NCBI GenBank assembly: GCA_001648575.1
Contig: LQXN01000046.1
Coordinates: 1 to 39,415 of the forward strand
Source: Sutcliffiella horikoshii DSM 8719
GTDB taxonomy: Bacteria > Bacillota > Bacilli > Bacillales > Bacillaceae_I
Direction of reading: 5' to 3'
Length of the DNA stretch: 39,415 nucleotides
Shown: positions 7,632-14,356 of the stretch, piece by piece
Numbering within the stretch: position 1 is the first letter of the stretch
How the letters are laid out: each line of letters begins with the position of its first letter
Notes under the pieces: model-generated
What the model saw: only the letters and a program-made list of their open reading frames with translations
Told to the model about the DNA's origin: nothing
Databases searched by the model: none
Translations under genes and position numbers: made by a program

Positions 7632-7823
7632 TCACGACACCTTCTTTCGATTTTTAAAACGGAAGTCCATCACAAGTATCGGCAATTTTTCAACGATGTG
7701 GCACTTGCTTACGTCCGGTCCAAACAAAAACGTCTGTAATTCTCCTTTATGAAGTACCTCCACCTTTTGCGGCTGTTTTCCATTTTTAATAATTTCATAG
7801 GTAAATGCGGGTACGCCTGACAT
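7632..7823 (-). CDS. Hypothetical protein, 63 residues
   Basis: Begins at ATG 7823 behind AGAGGAGGAAAT and ends directly against the TTG start of the next gene, so the pair is translationally coupled. Beta-rich composition (FTYEIIKNG, KVEVLHKGELQTFLFG, LPILVMDFRF). No family recognised. Confidence 0.65.
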   Translation of the reverse strand: MSGVPAFTYEIIKNGKQPQKVEVLHKGELQTFLFGPDVSKCHIVEKLPILVMDFRFKNRKKVS

Positions 7824-7928
7824 GTGATTTCCTCCTCTAATAAGTGCAATATTGGGATTCTAGTATAAATACTGCACCCCCTTGATTTCTGCATTTTAAA
7901 AGCCTTATATATCGCGGTTTCCAGACCT

Positions 7929-8330
7929 TTAAATCGTCTTTTTGTTTCTCGTTCTTTCACGGTATTTACGATTTCTGATTTTGCGGTTTTCCGCCTCGTT
8001 CGTTTTTGCACATGAAGCGCAATATTTCTGACGGTTGTTAGTTGGTGTGATTGCTGTTTTGCATTTCTCGCATCGGGCAGACTTACTGCGATAACCTTTC
8101 GGAAAGTGCTCGAGATAATCGCGCTCGAGTTCCGGATCAGCGGGCAAGACACTCCGCATAAAATACGGACAAACGTTACCTATCATTGAATCTGTTTCAA
8201 TTTGCACGATGCATAACTTGCACATTGTCATTTCGCATTCAACGCGGGGATTCGCTTTGTAGTTGGCGCAGTTATTCTTGGCGAGTCGTGCCAGGCGTCC
8301 ACGCAATGATCTCCGCTTCCTTTGGTTCAT
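7929..8330 (-). CDS. Cysteine-rich VLP-type zinc protein
   Basis: A 133-residue protein with the Cys-rich VLP layout: NNCANY ... CKLC ... NVCPYFMRSVLPADPELE, in which the VLP-containing segment lies near residues 60-66. A second zinc motif follows, CEKC-x(n)-CASC (about residues 86-106), with an Arg/Lys-rich tail. Such proteins are common in Firmicutes mobile elements and probably bind nucleic acid. The start ATG (8330) overlaps the stop of the 45-residue gene (ATGA) and is served by GTGGAGGAGGAAA. It is part of the HNH, 45-residue, VLP coupled trio. Confidence 0.8.
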   Translation of the reverse strand: MNQRKRRSLRGRLARLAKNNCANYKANPRVECEMTMCKLCIVQIETDSMIGNVCPYFMRSVLPADPELERDYLEHFPKGYRSKSARCEKCKTAITPTNNRQKYCASCAKTNEAENRKIRNRKYRERTRNKKTI

Positions 8331-8464
8331 GGTGTTTCCTCCTCCACGACAAATAAGGCCGCAATTCTGCGACCCTCGTCGTAAACTTCCGCAATTAACT
8401 TATAACCTGGCGTATGCTCGAGCCGGTGTATCTGATACGCGATAGTTTCGTAGACTGTTTTCAT
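8327..8464 (-). CDS. Small protein, 45 residues, between HNH and Cys-rich VLP genes
   Basis: ATG at 8464 overlaps the HNH stop (ATGA) and its own TGA overlaps the next ATG (ATGA again), a double four-base coupling that argues strongly for a real gene. The product (MKTVYETIAYQIHRLEH...) resembles a short alpha-beta domain ending in EVYDEGRRIAALFVVEE. No family recognised. Confidence 0.75.
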   Translation of the reverse strand: MKTVYETIAYQIHRLEHTPGYKLIAEVYDEGRRIAALFVVEEETP

Positions 8465-9018
8465 CGCTCTATTTTCCGCCTACACTGCTCGATGTGAGCG
8501 TCCACCATTTCCTTCAGCACTTCGCTGACTGGCTGGCCGCTAGTAAACGCGACAAAATGGGCGAGCTGCGCGAAATTTTCGTCTTGGAATTGCTCTTTCG
8601 CGTAAAAATAATCTACGACCGGCTTAGTTCCTTTCTTCATGTTACAGTCTGGACAGCTGATCGTTAGATTTGAAATGTGGTCCCTTCCGCCAGCACTCCG
8701 CGGAATAATGTGCTCGAGATGGTGGTGCGACCCGTTCGGTTCTTCCTCGCGATTACAGTAAGCACACTTGCCGTCATATGCCGCAAACAACACCTTAACT
8801 TGTGCAAGCGTTACCTCAACTTTGCGACCTGGCTCCGCCTTTGCGCGTTCATGTAACTTGCGATAGGCGTAGGTTGCACGATCTTGCGACCGATACTTGC
8901 ACGATTGGCAGCGAGTAGTTCGTTGGCCGGTGACTCGCTTATCCTTTTCAAACTTATTAATTTGCTTGGTTTCGTTGCAGATTCTGCAAGTTTTCGTTTC
9001 TTGCTTTTTCCTCGGCAT
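8461..9018 (-). CDS. HNH endonuclease
   Basis: A 185-residue HNH nuclease. Residues about 10-45 carry a zinc finger (CRICNETKQINKF ... RCQSCK), as in phage and mobile-element HNH proteins. The HNH core follows: CAYCNREE, HHHLEHIIPRSAGGRDHISNL and SCPDCNMKKGTK, with the metal-binding His pair and a CxxC pair intact. The ATG at 9018 with GAGGAGG at seven-base spacing is preferred over the upstream in-frame ATG at 9087. It may nick DNA for transfer or exclude rival elements; its target is unknown. No terminase lies next to it, unlike in HNH phages. Confidence 0.9.
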   Translation of the reverse strand: MPRKKQETKTCRICNETKQINKFEKDKRVTGQRTTRCQSCKYRSQDRATYAYRKLHERAKAEPGRKVEVTLAQVKVLFAAYDGKCAYCNREEEPNGSHHHLEHIIPRSAGGRDHISNLTISCPDCNMKKGTKPVVDYFYAKEQFQDENFAQLAHFVAFTSGQPVSEVLKEMVDAHIEQCRRKIER

Positions 9019-9037
9019 TTTGAAGTCCTCCTCAAAT

Positions 9038-9202
9038 TTAATTCCGTAGTTTCTTAATTTCTGCGCGAAGCTTCGGGGTGCTCTCAAATATAAAAACAGT
9101 TACGCCTTCATACTTATGGCTTGGTTCGGTGCGGATAATCTTAAAGCCCTTTTCTTCGAGATATTTCGCGACTCTATCGTTTAAGATGGTTTTAGTATTC
9201 AT
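9038..9202 (-). CDS. Small DUF5659-like protein
   Basis: A 54-residue protein starting at ATG 9202 behind AAAAGGAGGGAAAC. It reads NDRVAKYLEEKGFKIIRTEPS ... GVTVFIFESTPKLRAEIKKL, the short 'VA-x-YL-x-x-KGF ... VFxFExT' pattern seen in DUF5659-type small proteins of phages and plasmids. The role is unknown. It ends 20 bases before the HNH gene in the same operon. Confidence 0.75.
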   Translation of the reverse strand: MNTKTILNDRVAKYLEEKGFKIIRTEPSHKYEGVTVFIFESTPKLRAEIKKLRN

Positions 9203-9252
9203 TGTTTCCCTCCTTTTACTTGACGCATTTTCATTTTTATGGTTTGCTATAA

Positions 9253-9465
9253 TTAGTATTTTTCGCTCATTTTTTCAAAGAACGTTAAAAAAGGTTGATC
9301 TATTTCGTATTTAGACAATAACTTCGCTTTAATTCTAGGTGACACCTCCATACTTCCAGTCTCTATCCTCCCTATTTGCGCTTTTGATACACCCAATACC
9401 CTAGCAAACTCGTCTTGCGTTAAGTCAAGATAGAGTCGGTAAGCTCGGAACATTTTGTTAGTCAT
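9253..9465 (-). CDS. XRE-family DNA-binding regulator
   Basis: A 70-residue single-domain helix-turn-helix protein: YRLYLDLTQDEFARVLGVSKAQIGRIETGSMEVSPRIKAKLL is a complete Cro/CI-type HTH (about residues 8-48). AAAGGAGGAT serves either GTG 9468 or ATG 9465; ATG has the better spacing. It lies inside the leftward operon and so is probably a secondary regulator rather than the master repressor at 13038. Confidence 0.9.
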   Translation of the reverse strand: MTNKMFRAYRLYLDLTQDEFARVLGVSKAQIGRIETGSMEVSPRIKAKLLSKYEIDQPFLTFFEKMSEKY

Positions 9466-9563
9466 CACTTATCCTCCTTTGATTATTATTAATCTTAAAA
9501 ATAATTGGGCTTCTACGCCCTTCTAATTAATTGGTTTGTTTAGGGAGTGTTTTTCCTTATAAA

Positions 9564-10427
9564 TCAACGTTTTCTGGCGATTTTTTCGATATTTTCGTCC
9601 GTTTTCGCAACCTCATTTTCGGCCCTGTTTTCGCGCGCATCATCCAAGATATACTCGTAAGCATGCTCCGGCAACAAAGTGCCCGTTTTCTCCAATCGCA
9701 CCAGCGCATTCTCTTGCTTCTTACGGCAACCACCGCAGCAATATTTCGCATCCGACCGCCTTGTATTAATGCCGGACCACCTAAATGCGTCGCTTTCCAT
9801 GTGTCCTTTTTCGCGCGGAAAATAGTTATCGCACGCATAATAGCCGCATTTCTTCCACTTCCTACGTTCTTCGCGGTACTCTTCGACCGTAATCGGCTCG
9901 AACGGATCGTCCAGGCGTTGCATTAAATCATCGTATAAATCACGCAAATTATAATCGTTCTTTTCGACGTACTCATATTCCGCCCTTTGCCATTCCTTGC
10001 GCGTTCTAGCCTTTACCGCAGCCTCATGCGCCGATTTAAGCAGATAATCAGCGTTAAAGTTTAGTAGATTGCCGATTGCTTCCGATGTGTGCAATGGCGC
10101 CTTTTTTAGCTTATCGTCCGGTACGTTCGCATATTCTTGTAGCCCCTCGTATTTCTTGCGCGGAAAATCCTTTGATTCTACGTATCTGGAACGGTTCTTC
10201 ATGCGATCAGGTGCTTTTCCGGTAGTTCGGACGTACTCTTTCACAACTTTTCGTACCTCTCCGACTAAGTCATCGCAACGTGATTGCATTTCCTTCTGGC
10301 TTATCCCTTTTTCCGGCGCGAATCCATACTTATTGCGAAGTTTTAACATGCTTGCGTTTAATTTTGTTCTTGCTTGCGCCTCGGAAATTACTACATCTAA
10401 AATATCTTTAGTTTTAGCTCTCGACAC
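9564..10427 (-). CDS. Zinc-finger protein of unknown function, 287 residues
   Basis: Starts at ATG 10427 (AAGGAGGAAATG context). The first 180 residues are helical and charged (EAQARTKLNASMLKLRNKYG, DLVGEVRKVVKEYVRTTG). Around residues 192-235 a zinc motif is formed by CGYYACDNYFP and KYCCGGCRKKQ, a CGNR-like arrangement. The tail is charged. It lies just downstream of the Rep-like gene and the iteron-like repeats, so a replication or DNA-binding role is reasonable but only inferred. No named family recognised. Confidence 0.7.
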   Translation of the reverse strand: MSRAKTKDILDVVISEAQARTKLNASMLKLRNKYGFAPEKGISQKEMQSRCDDLVGEVRKVVKEYVRTTGKAPDRMKNRSRYVESKDFPRKKYEGLQEYANVPDDKLKKAPLHTSEAIGNLLNFNADYLLKSAHEAAVKARTRKEWQRAEYEYVEKNDYNLRDLYDDLMQRLDDPFEPITVEEYREERRKWKKCGYYACDNYFPREKGHMESDAFRWSGINTRRSDAKYCCGGCRKKQENALVRLEKTGTLLPEHAYEYILDDARENRAENEVAKTDENIEKIARKR

Positions 10428-10551
10428 CGCATTTCCTCCTTTTCCTTATTCTTTTATCATTTACCGCGCAATCTTTTAAACTACGATATTATCTTTTTAT
10501 TATTGAAGGGCAGCGCGGTTATGAGCGATAGCGAATAACGCGCAATTACTT

Positions 10552-10593
10552 GTTGGTATGTTTACGTTGGTATGTTTATATTGATATGTTTAG
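10552..10593. repeat. Three tandem 14-bp iteron-like repeats (candidate replication origin)
   Basis: GTTGGTATGTTTAC (10552-10565), GTTGGTATGTTTAT (10566-10579) and ATTGATATGTTTAG (10580-10593) follow head to tail with an exact 14-bp period. They lie 66 bases beyond the 3' end of the Rep-like gene. Tandem directly repeated sites beside an initiator gene are the hallmark of iteron origins; origin function is inferred. Confidence 0.6.
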
Positions 10594-10624
10594 ATAGACC
10601 TCTAATAACAATCTCGAAAAGGGT

Positions 10625-10665
10625 ATCTGATGCCTGTCTCGAGACGGTCATCTAATGCCTATCTC
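10625..10665. repeat. Pair of 16-bp direct repeats around a palindrome
   Basis: ATCTGATGCCTGTCTC (10625-10640) and ATCTAATGCCTATCTC (10650-10665) differ at two positions and are spaced 25 bp apart. The perfect palindrome GTCTCGAGAC (10636-10645) joins them. The second copy overlaps the last codons of the Rep-like gene. With the tandem repeats at 10552 this makes a compact candidate origin/control region. Confidence 0.55.
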
Positions 10666-11138
10666 ACTAAATAGATAGAATGATCCGGCACCACTTTCTC
10701 ACCGTCAGTAGTTACCAAATAGCCATCTTCTGATATTCGCGGACAGAATGAAACGTAATACCATTTTCCGTTGAAAACTATTTTCGTCCGAACTAACCCG
10801 TTTGCCTCGAGAATATCAACGAGCGGCTTTATTCGCTTTTCTGCGATACCTAAATCTCCGCTAATCTTTTCCAGCGACGGGAAACTGGCGCCAAATCTTT
10901 CACTCCTAGTCCCGTCCTCTCGCGTGTGTTTACCGTCTACATACGATAGTAAATAGAAGTATAGTGCGATAATATCGCGGATTTGAGGCTTGCGTTGGTT
11001 CCGATTGAATACCGTATCATGCTCGGAAATAATCCGTGGAAACACTTTGCGCATGAGATCGAGATTATACATTTCGTAGTTCTTGCCGTCGAGTAGCGCC
11101 TGTTTGTCGTTTGGAACAATTTTTGTGCGGTCTGTCAT
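10659..11138 (-). CDS. Winged-helix replication-initiator-like protein
   Basis: A 159-residue protein with a winged-helix core at about residues 50-120: PQIRDIIALYFYLLSYVDG, FGASFPSLEKISGDLGIAEKRI, LVDILEANGLVRTKIVFNGKWYY. This layout is found in RepA_N/DnaD-type plasmid initiators and in helix-turn-helix regulators. ATG 11138 has TAGAGGAGGAAG upstream. The iteron-like repeats directly after the gene favour an initiator, for replication of the excised circle. It is short for a full RepA_N protein, so a transcription factor remains possible. Confidence 0.65.
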   Translation of the reverse strand: MTDRTKIVPNDKQALLDGKNYEMYNLDLMRKVFPRIISEHDTVFNRNQRKPQIRDIIALYFYLLSYVDGKHTREDGTRSERFGASFPSLEKISGDLGIAEKRIKPLVDILEANGLVRTKIVFNGKWYYVSFCPRISEDGYLVTTDGEKVVPDHSIYLVR

Positions 11139-11565
11139 CGTTTCTTCCTCCTCTAAAATTTGTAATCTATGTGAACGCGGGCGACCGCGAAAATAAACTA
11201 TCTAAAATACCATATGCCTTAAAAATGACATCTACACGAAAAAACCCTATATTTATAAATACGATACTTAGAGCATTTCCGCACACTTAAAAATGTCCCC
11301 CTACTCTATAAGACGCCTGACACCACCTAACTGTCGCACTTCGCATAATGCAGAAAACCCGCCAAAACAGCCTTTTGCACCGTCAAGACTGTATTTTTTA
11401 CGGGTTCAAAAATAATTAAAAATATTTACGCCAGTAGTCGTGGCACCGCACACAAAGCGTTTGGGTTGCCGCCCGTTAAGGCTTTCCATGCGATGTCACC
11501 TACCGTTAATCGGTGCTGATACGCCCTGTCTGACGACGTACCAACGATCCGAATGCTTTATGCGC
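11139..11565. other. 427-bp gap upstream of the Rep-like gene
   Basis: No gene that I can support. The first 260 bases are AT-rich with runs such as TATATTTATAAATA. The part from about 11420 to 11560 is GC-richer, has short stems (for example GCCA/TGGC at 11432-11446) and could be a structured leader RNA, an attenuator or an origin on the leftward transcript. Nothing decisive is visible. Confidence 0.35.
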
Positions 11566-11943
11566 TTATACGTTCAGCGCTTCGAATACTTCTTCTATCG
11601 TTATCTGCGCATTTAACGCTTCTCGAATATCGTAGGAGTACCGGACAGCCCTATTAAACTGCGTTTCTAGCGTTTCTTCGTTCTCGCTAAACAGATAGCG
11701 CACCGGCTGCAAGAGTTTTAATTCGTCCTTTACGACACGGCGGTAAGCGAGCGTTTCTTTGAGGTCTTTCATAATTATGTAGCTCTGATCCACGTCTAAT
11801 TCCGGCGTGCGCTCAATGTCGTGGTAAATTTTCGATATTTTCTTATCTAAAACGGATTGCAGTCCGCTTAACTTGTCGCAAAGCTCGTAGACAGTCGCCT
11901 GAACTTCTTTCAACTCCGCGTAATACTTGTGGCCGAAACTCAT
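11566..11943 (-). CDS. Coiled-coil hypothetical protein, 125 residues
   Basis: An almost wholly helical protein (YYAELKEVQATVYELCDKLSG, LDKKISKIYHDIERT, YIIMKDLKETLAYRRVVKDELKLL). ATG 11943 overlaps the stop of the 34-residue membrane peptide gene (ATGA), with GGAAGGTGAC upstream. No family recognised. It is part of the early leftward operon. Confidence 0.7.
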   Translation of the reverse strand: MSFGHKYYAELKEVQATVYELCDKLSGLQSVLDKKISKIYHDIERTPELDVDQSYIIMKDLKETLAYRRVVKDELKLLQPVRYLFSENEETLETQFNRAVRYSYDIREALNAQITIEEVFEALNV

Positions 11944-12044
11944 TCCGTGTCACCTTCCTCGTCCAAAGACCGCCATAGCACGGCACAGTAAACGATAACC
12001 GCGCCCGCCATGACAAGTAATACCGCCCAAGTGTAATCGTACAT
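11940..12044 (-). CDS. Small single-span membrane peptide, 34 residues
   Basis: MYDYTWAVLLVMAGAVIVYC... is one membrane helix (about residues 5-24) followed by an acidic tail. Its ATG (12044) overlaps the upstream stop (TAATG) with AAGAGGAAT before it, and its TGA overlaps the next ATG (ATGA). Overlap at both ends makes it a convincing gene despite its size. Function unknown. Confidence 0.7.
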   Translation of the reverse strand: MYDYTWAVLLVMAGAVIVYCAVLWRSLDEEGDTE

Positions 12045-12337
12045 TATAATTCCTCTTGGTAACGGTCTAGTAGCGACATAAGTTCGGCCGCAGATAAGTC
12101 CGGTCTTGCTAACTTTTCGCGAACCTCTGCGTTATCTTTCAGCGCGAATAATTCGGCTAACTGCTGATAGTAACCGCGATACTTATTTGAGGGCATTAAC
12201 GTAGATACAAAGATAAGCCCGTCTATTTCTACGGCATAAAAGTCCGAGTTAGCAATTTTTGAAGCTTTGAAATATTCCGGGACGTTGATTTCAACTTCGA
12301 GTACAACAGCTACGACTTTCTTAAATTCCAATTTCAT
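12044..12337 (-). CDS. Hypothetical protein, 97 residues
   Basis: ATG 12337 is preceded by GGAGGTATTTTAAC. The N-terminal half is beta-like (KKVVAVVLEVEINVPEYF, FYAVEIDGLIFVSTL), and the C-terminal half helical and acidic (AELFALKDNAEVREKLARPDLSAAELMSLL). Not recognised. It overlaps the 34-residue peptide gene by one base. Confidence 0.7.
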   Translation of the reverse strand: MKLEFKKVVAVVLEVEINVPEYFKASKIANSDFYAVEIDGLIFVSTLMPSNKYRGYYQQLAELFALKDNAEVREKLARPDLSAAELMSLLDRYQEEL

Positions 12338-12399
12338 GTTAAAATACCTCCAAGTATTAGTAGTATAATGCTTGCATCTGGCGCCGACTGTTCCAGCAG

Positions 12400-12561
12400 T
12401 TAGCGCCTTTTTCCTTGCTCAATTAAGCGGTGCATAGCCGCCTTGTAAACCTTCAATCGCTGATTGCGGGTAGCCTTACGTGTGCGCCAGTCAGTATCAC
12501 AAATCTCCTCCTTTACTTTTCGAGTATAATAATGAATACGATCAACTACCGTTTTCTTCAT
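12400..12561 (-). CDS. Small basic protein, 53 residues
   Basis: ATG 12561 lies inside the end of the preceding gene (20-base overlap). The product (MKKTVVDRIHYYTRKVKEE...DWRTRKATRNQRLKVYKAAM) is Arg/Lys-rich and helical, consistent with nucleic-acid binding. The ribosome site is weak, so expression probably depends on coupling. No family recognised. Confidence 0.5.
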   Translation of the reverse strand: MKKTVVDRIHYYTRKVKEEICDTDWRTRKATRNQRLKVYKAAMHRLIEQGKRR

Positions 12562-12895
12562 CGCGTACCTCCCTTAGCTGAATCAGATAAACTAGGAATT
12601 CGCCGATGGTCATATTTGCAGCTACGTCATAGTCGACGTTCGTTACACAAAACTCATTGACTTGCGGAAACACTACGTCGGACTGATCGATGCCTACGAC
12701 AACCTTTCCATCTTCGCGTGGAATGAATCTATCGACCGTAAGCCCGTTTTCATTTACATAGAAGAATAAATCCTTGTCGATTACTAATCCGGGTTGCTGT
12801 GTCGAATAGTAGCCGTTTTCATCCTCGTTTACATATTCCGCGACGACTGGACGTTGTTCAAAATAAGGTATTTCAGTTAAAACTTTTAATTCCAT
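12542..12895 (-). CDS. Hypothetical protein, 117 residues, first gene of the leftward operon
   Basis: First gene after the operator-rich divergent promoter. ATG 12895 is preferred over GTG 12907 because AAAGG lies 11 bases upstream of the ATG but touches the GTG. The product is acidic and beta-rich (VVAEYVNEDENGYY, GLVIDKDLFFYVNENGL, GKVVVGIDQSDVVFP), with a short helical tail. It is directly under repressor control by position. No family recognised. Confidence 0.7.
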   Translation of the reverse strand: MELKVLTEIPYFEQRPVVAEYVNEDENGYYSTQQPGLVIDKDLFFYVNENGLTVDRFIPREDGKVVVGIDQSDVVFPQVNEFCVTNVDYDVAANMTIGEFLVYLIQLREVRDEENGS

Positions 12896-12909
12896 CCTCT
12901 TCAACACCT

Positions 12910-12966
12910 TTCCGTTATTTCGTAATTTTATTACTTGACCTTAGTATAATTCCGTTATTTCGTAAT
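12910..12966. promoter_or_regulatory. Two identical 17-bp operator-like repeats
   Basis: TTCCGTTATTTCGTAAT occurs at 12910-12926 and 12950-12966, 40 bp apart (about four helical turns) and perfectly identical. A related dyad, TACGAAATTGCGTA, lies at 12980-12993 over the -35 region of the divergent repressor promoter. The pattern is that of operators for the XRE repressor encoded at 13038, with cooperative binding plausible from the spacing. Confidence 0.75.
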
Positions 12967-12971
12967 GTCAA
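12943..12971 (-). promoter_or_regulatory. Leftward operon promoter
   Basis: Reading leftward: TTGACA (12971-12966), 17-base spacer and TATACT (12948-12943), close to perfect sigma-A consensus. The spacer is almost exactly one copy of the operator repeat (12950-12966), so a bound repressor would block RNA polymerase directly. Confidence 0.85.
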
Positions 12972-12986
12972 CACATAAATACGAAA

Positions 12987-13015
12987 TTGCGTAATTTATT
13001 TTTATTGGATATAAT
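12987..13015 (+). promoter_or_regulatory. Promoter of the XRE repressor gene
   Basis: TTGCGT (12987-12992), 17-base spacer and TATAAT (13010-13015). It diverges from the leftward promoter, and its -35 box lies within the third operator-like dyad, suggesting autoregulation. Confidence 0.8.
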
Positions 13016-13037
13016 ATACTTAAGTGAGGTGGGGAAT

Positions 13038-13268
13038 ATGGAAGTTAAAATGCGAATAAAGTTAAAAGAAGTATTAACTGCTAATAAGATGAGTCAAAAG
13101 GAACTTGTTGCTCTTACAAACATACGATCAGCCGCAATAAGTGAGATCGCCAATAACCAACGTACGTCTTTGAATAAATTGCACATAGAGAGAATTGCTT
13201 CAGCCCTAAAAATTACCGATATTTCCGAGCTAATTGAATTGGAAGTAATACAGAAAGACGCCGACTAA
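13038..13268 (+). CDS. XRE-family repressor of the element
   Basis: A 76-residue Cro/CI-type regulator. The HTH spans about residues 8-55 (IKLKEVLTANKMSQKELVALTN, SAAISEIANNQRTS, LHIERIASALKITDISELI), as in small HTH_26-type repressors. ATG 13038 with GAGGTGGGG is preferred over the upstream in-frame start at 12987, which overlaps the promoter. It is transcribed divergently from the long leftward operon across the repeated operators, the normal layout of a lysogeny-type switch. It lacks a LexA-like or peptidase domain, so how it is relieved is not visible. Confidence 0.9.
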   Translation: MEVKMRIKLKEVLTANKMSQKELVALTNIRSAAISEIANNQRTSLNKLHIERIASALKITDISELIELEVIQKDAD

Positions 13269-13286
13269 TGTCAGCGCCTTTTTTAT
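13258..13286 (+). terminator. Terminator after the repressor gene
   Basis: GACGCCGAC ... GTCAGCGCC with loop TAAT, followed by TTTTTT. It overlaps the repressor stop codon and separates it from the convergent pilin-like gene. Confidence 0.8.
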
Positions 13287-13751
13287 TTATAGCAACAGTA
13301 CAAACCCTACCGTGCTTCCGATATTAACTAGTAATGACATAAACAATGGCATACATTGAACCAAAATGTACCCGATACTCGCGTTCTGTATTAGGCTGAT
13401 ACCGCGATCCTTCTGATTTATCATGAACATGAGCGCACCGCCGGTCAGCATCACAAGCGCCACCGGATAACTAAGCGCCTGTATCATATCCACAAGCGGC
13501 ATAAACGCCTCGACGATTTGCTCTTTCGCCTTTCCTTTGACATAACCGACTGGCCCTTCCGCATAAGCATAGTTAGTAACCGTAGTTAAACCGATTGCAG
13601 TCGCACCGGCAAGCGTTGTCACAAACGCCTTTAAGCCGACCGTGGCTGCCTTTTTATTTATCCGTGCTACCTCGCGTTTTAACTCGCGCGACTCATTCCG
13701 CATAAACTCTCCGATTGATCCGATCGTTTGAACCTTCGGTTGAAAGAACAT
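13287..13751 (-). CDS. VirB2/TrbC-like small membrane protein
   Basis: A 154-residue membrane protein. After a charged N-terminus (about 1-40) comes a hydrophobic segment ending in an AYAEG-like signal cleavage site (about residues 42-66). Two membrane helices follow: SYPVALVMLTGGALMFMI and a long C-terminal one around YILVQCMPLFMSLLVNIG. Signal plus two helices joined by a short polar loop (NQKDRG) is the topology of VirB2/TrbC pilins and of small pore subunits in Gram-positive transfer systems. ATG 13751 fits the AAAGGGAG site best (13757 is the alternative). Last of three genes after the FtsK-like pump; the pilin identity is inferred. Confidence 0.6.
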   Translation of the reverse strand: MFFQPKVQTIGSIGEFMRNESRELKREVARINKKAATVGLKAFVTTLAGATAIGLTTVTNYAYAEGPVGYVKGKAKEQIVEAFMPLVDMIQALSYPVALVMLTGGALMFMINQKDRGISLIQNASIGYILVQCMPLFMSLLVNIGSTVGFVLLL

Positions 13752-13765
13752 CGCCATCGCTCCCT

Positions 13766-14356
13766 TTATATGAAATCTTTCGCGGTAAATACCTTTACGT
13801 CTAGCCCCTCGCAAAGCGCCAGCAGTTGCTTGCGGCGGTAGTCTGTCGTGGTCATCCATATAAACTGCGGCGCTTGCTCAAATACGCCCAGGCTGATTAG
13901 CTTACGATAGCGCTCGACCTTGCCGCGGTTCTTTGCCATCTTCTGCGTATTATCTACCTCGATAATGTGATACCGTTTATCGCGGACAAAATAAGCGTCG
14001 CAAATGACGTTTACCTTACCCTTCACGCCTAGCCGCATTTCATTCCGCCAAGTAGCCGGACAACCGAACGCAATATAGACCGCATTCCTCATAATGTAAT
14101 GTTGAGCCGTGGTGGATTTCTTGCGGACTTTATTGGCGCCAACTCGTTCGCGGCCTTCTCGATTAAGGTAAAATACGGCCTCACTATCGCGGAAACTGCT
14201 GACATATTCGCCTAGTTGCTGCATAACTCTTGAGGCGTTCCTGGCGCTCCCTAGTCCGTGCATAACTTGCAATTGACTGCGCGTCAGATAATCACACTTC
14301 TTCAAGCTCAAGAGTATATTTTCCTCTCTCTGCTGGCGGTTGATTTGTTTTCGCAT
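13766..14356 (-). CDS. Replication-relaxation family protein
   Basis: A 196-residue protein of the Replic_Relax type. It has an N-terminal winged helix (NILLSLKKCDYLTRSQLQVMHGLGSARNASRVMQQLGEY), then YLNREGRERVG, and a C-terminal nuclease-like fold (VICDAYFVRDKRYHIIEVDNTQ, RYRKLISLG, QFIWMTTTDYRRKQLLALC). The conserved D ... EVDNTQ strand resembles the acidic residues of restriction-like nucleases. Family members accompany FtsK-type proteins on Gram-positive plasmids and integrative elements and are thought to act on DNA at the transfer or replication origin. ATG 14356 with AAAGGAGC at seven bases; overlaps the end of the FtsK gene by 65 bases. Confidence 0.8.
   Translation of the reverse strand: MRKQINRQQREENILLSLKKCDYLTRSQLQVMHGLGSARNASRVMQQLGEYVSSFRDSEAVFYLNREGRERVGANKVRKKSTTAQHYIMRNAVYIAFGCPATWRNEMRLGVKGKVNVICDAYFVRDKRYHIIEVDNTQKMAKNRGKVERYRKLISLGVFEQAPQFIWMTTTDYRRKQLLALCEGLDVKVFTAKDFI

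Noticed and set aside
10552-10665. CRISPR array
   Set aside because: Repeats are only 14-16 bp, tandem without unique spacers, and no cas gene is present; an iteron-like origin fits better.
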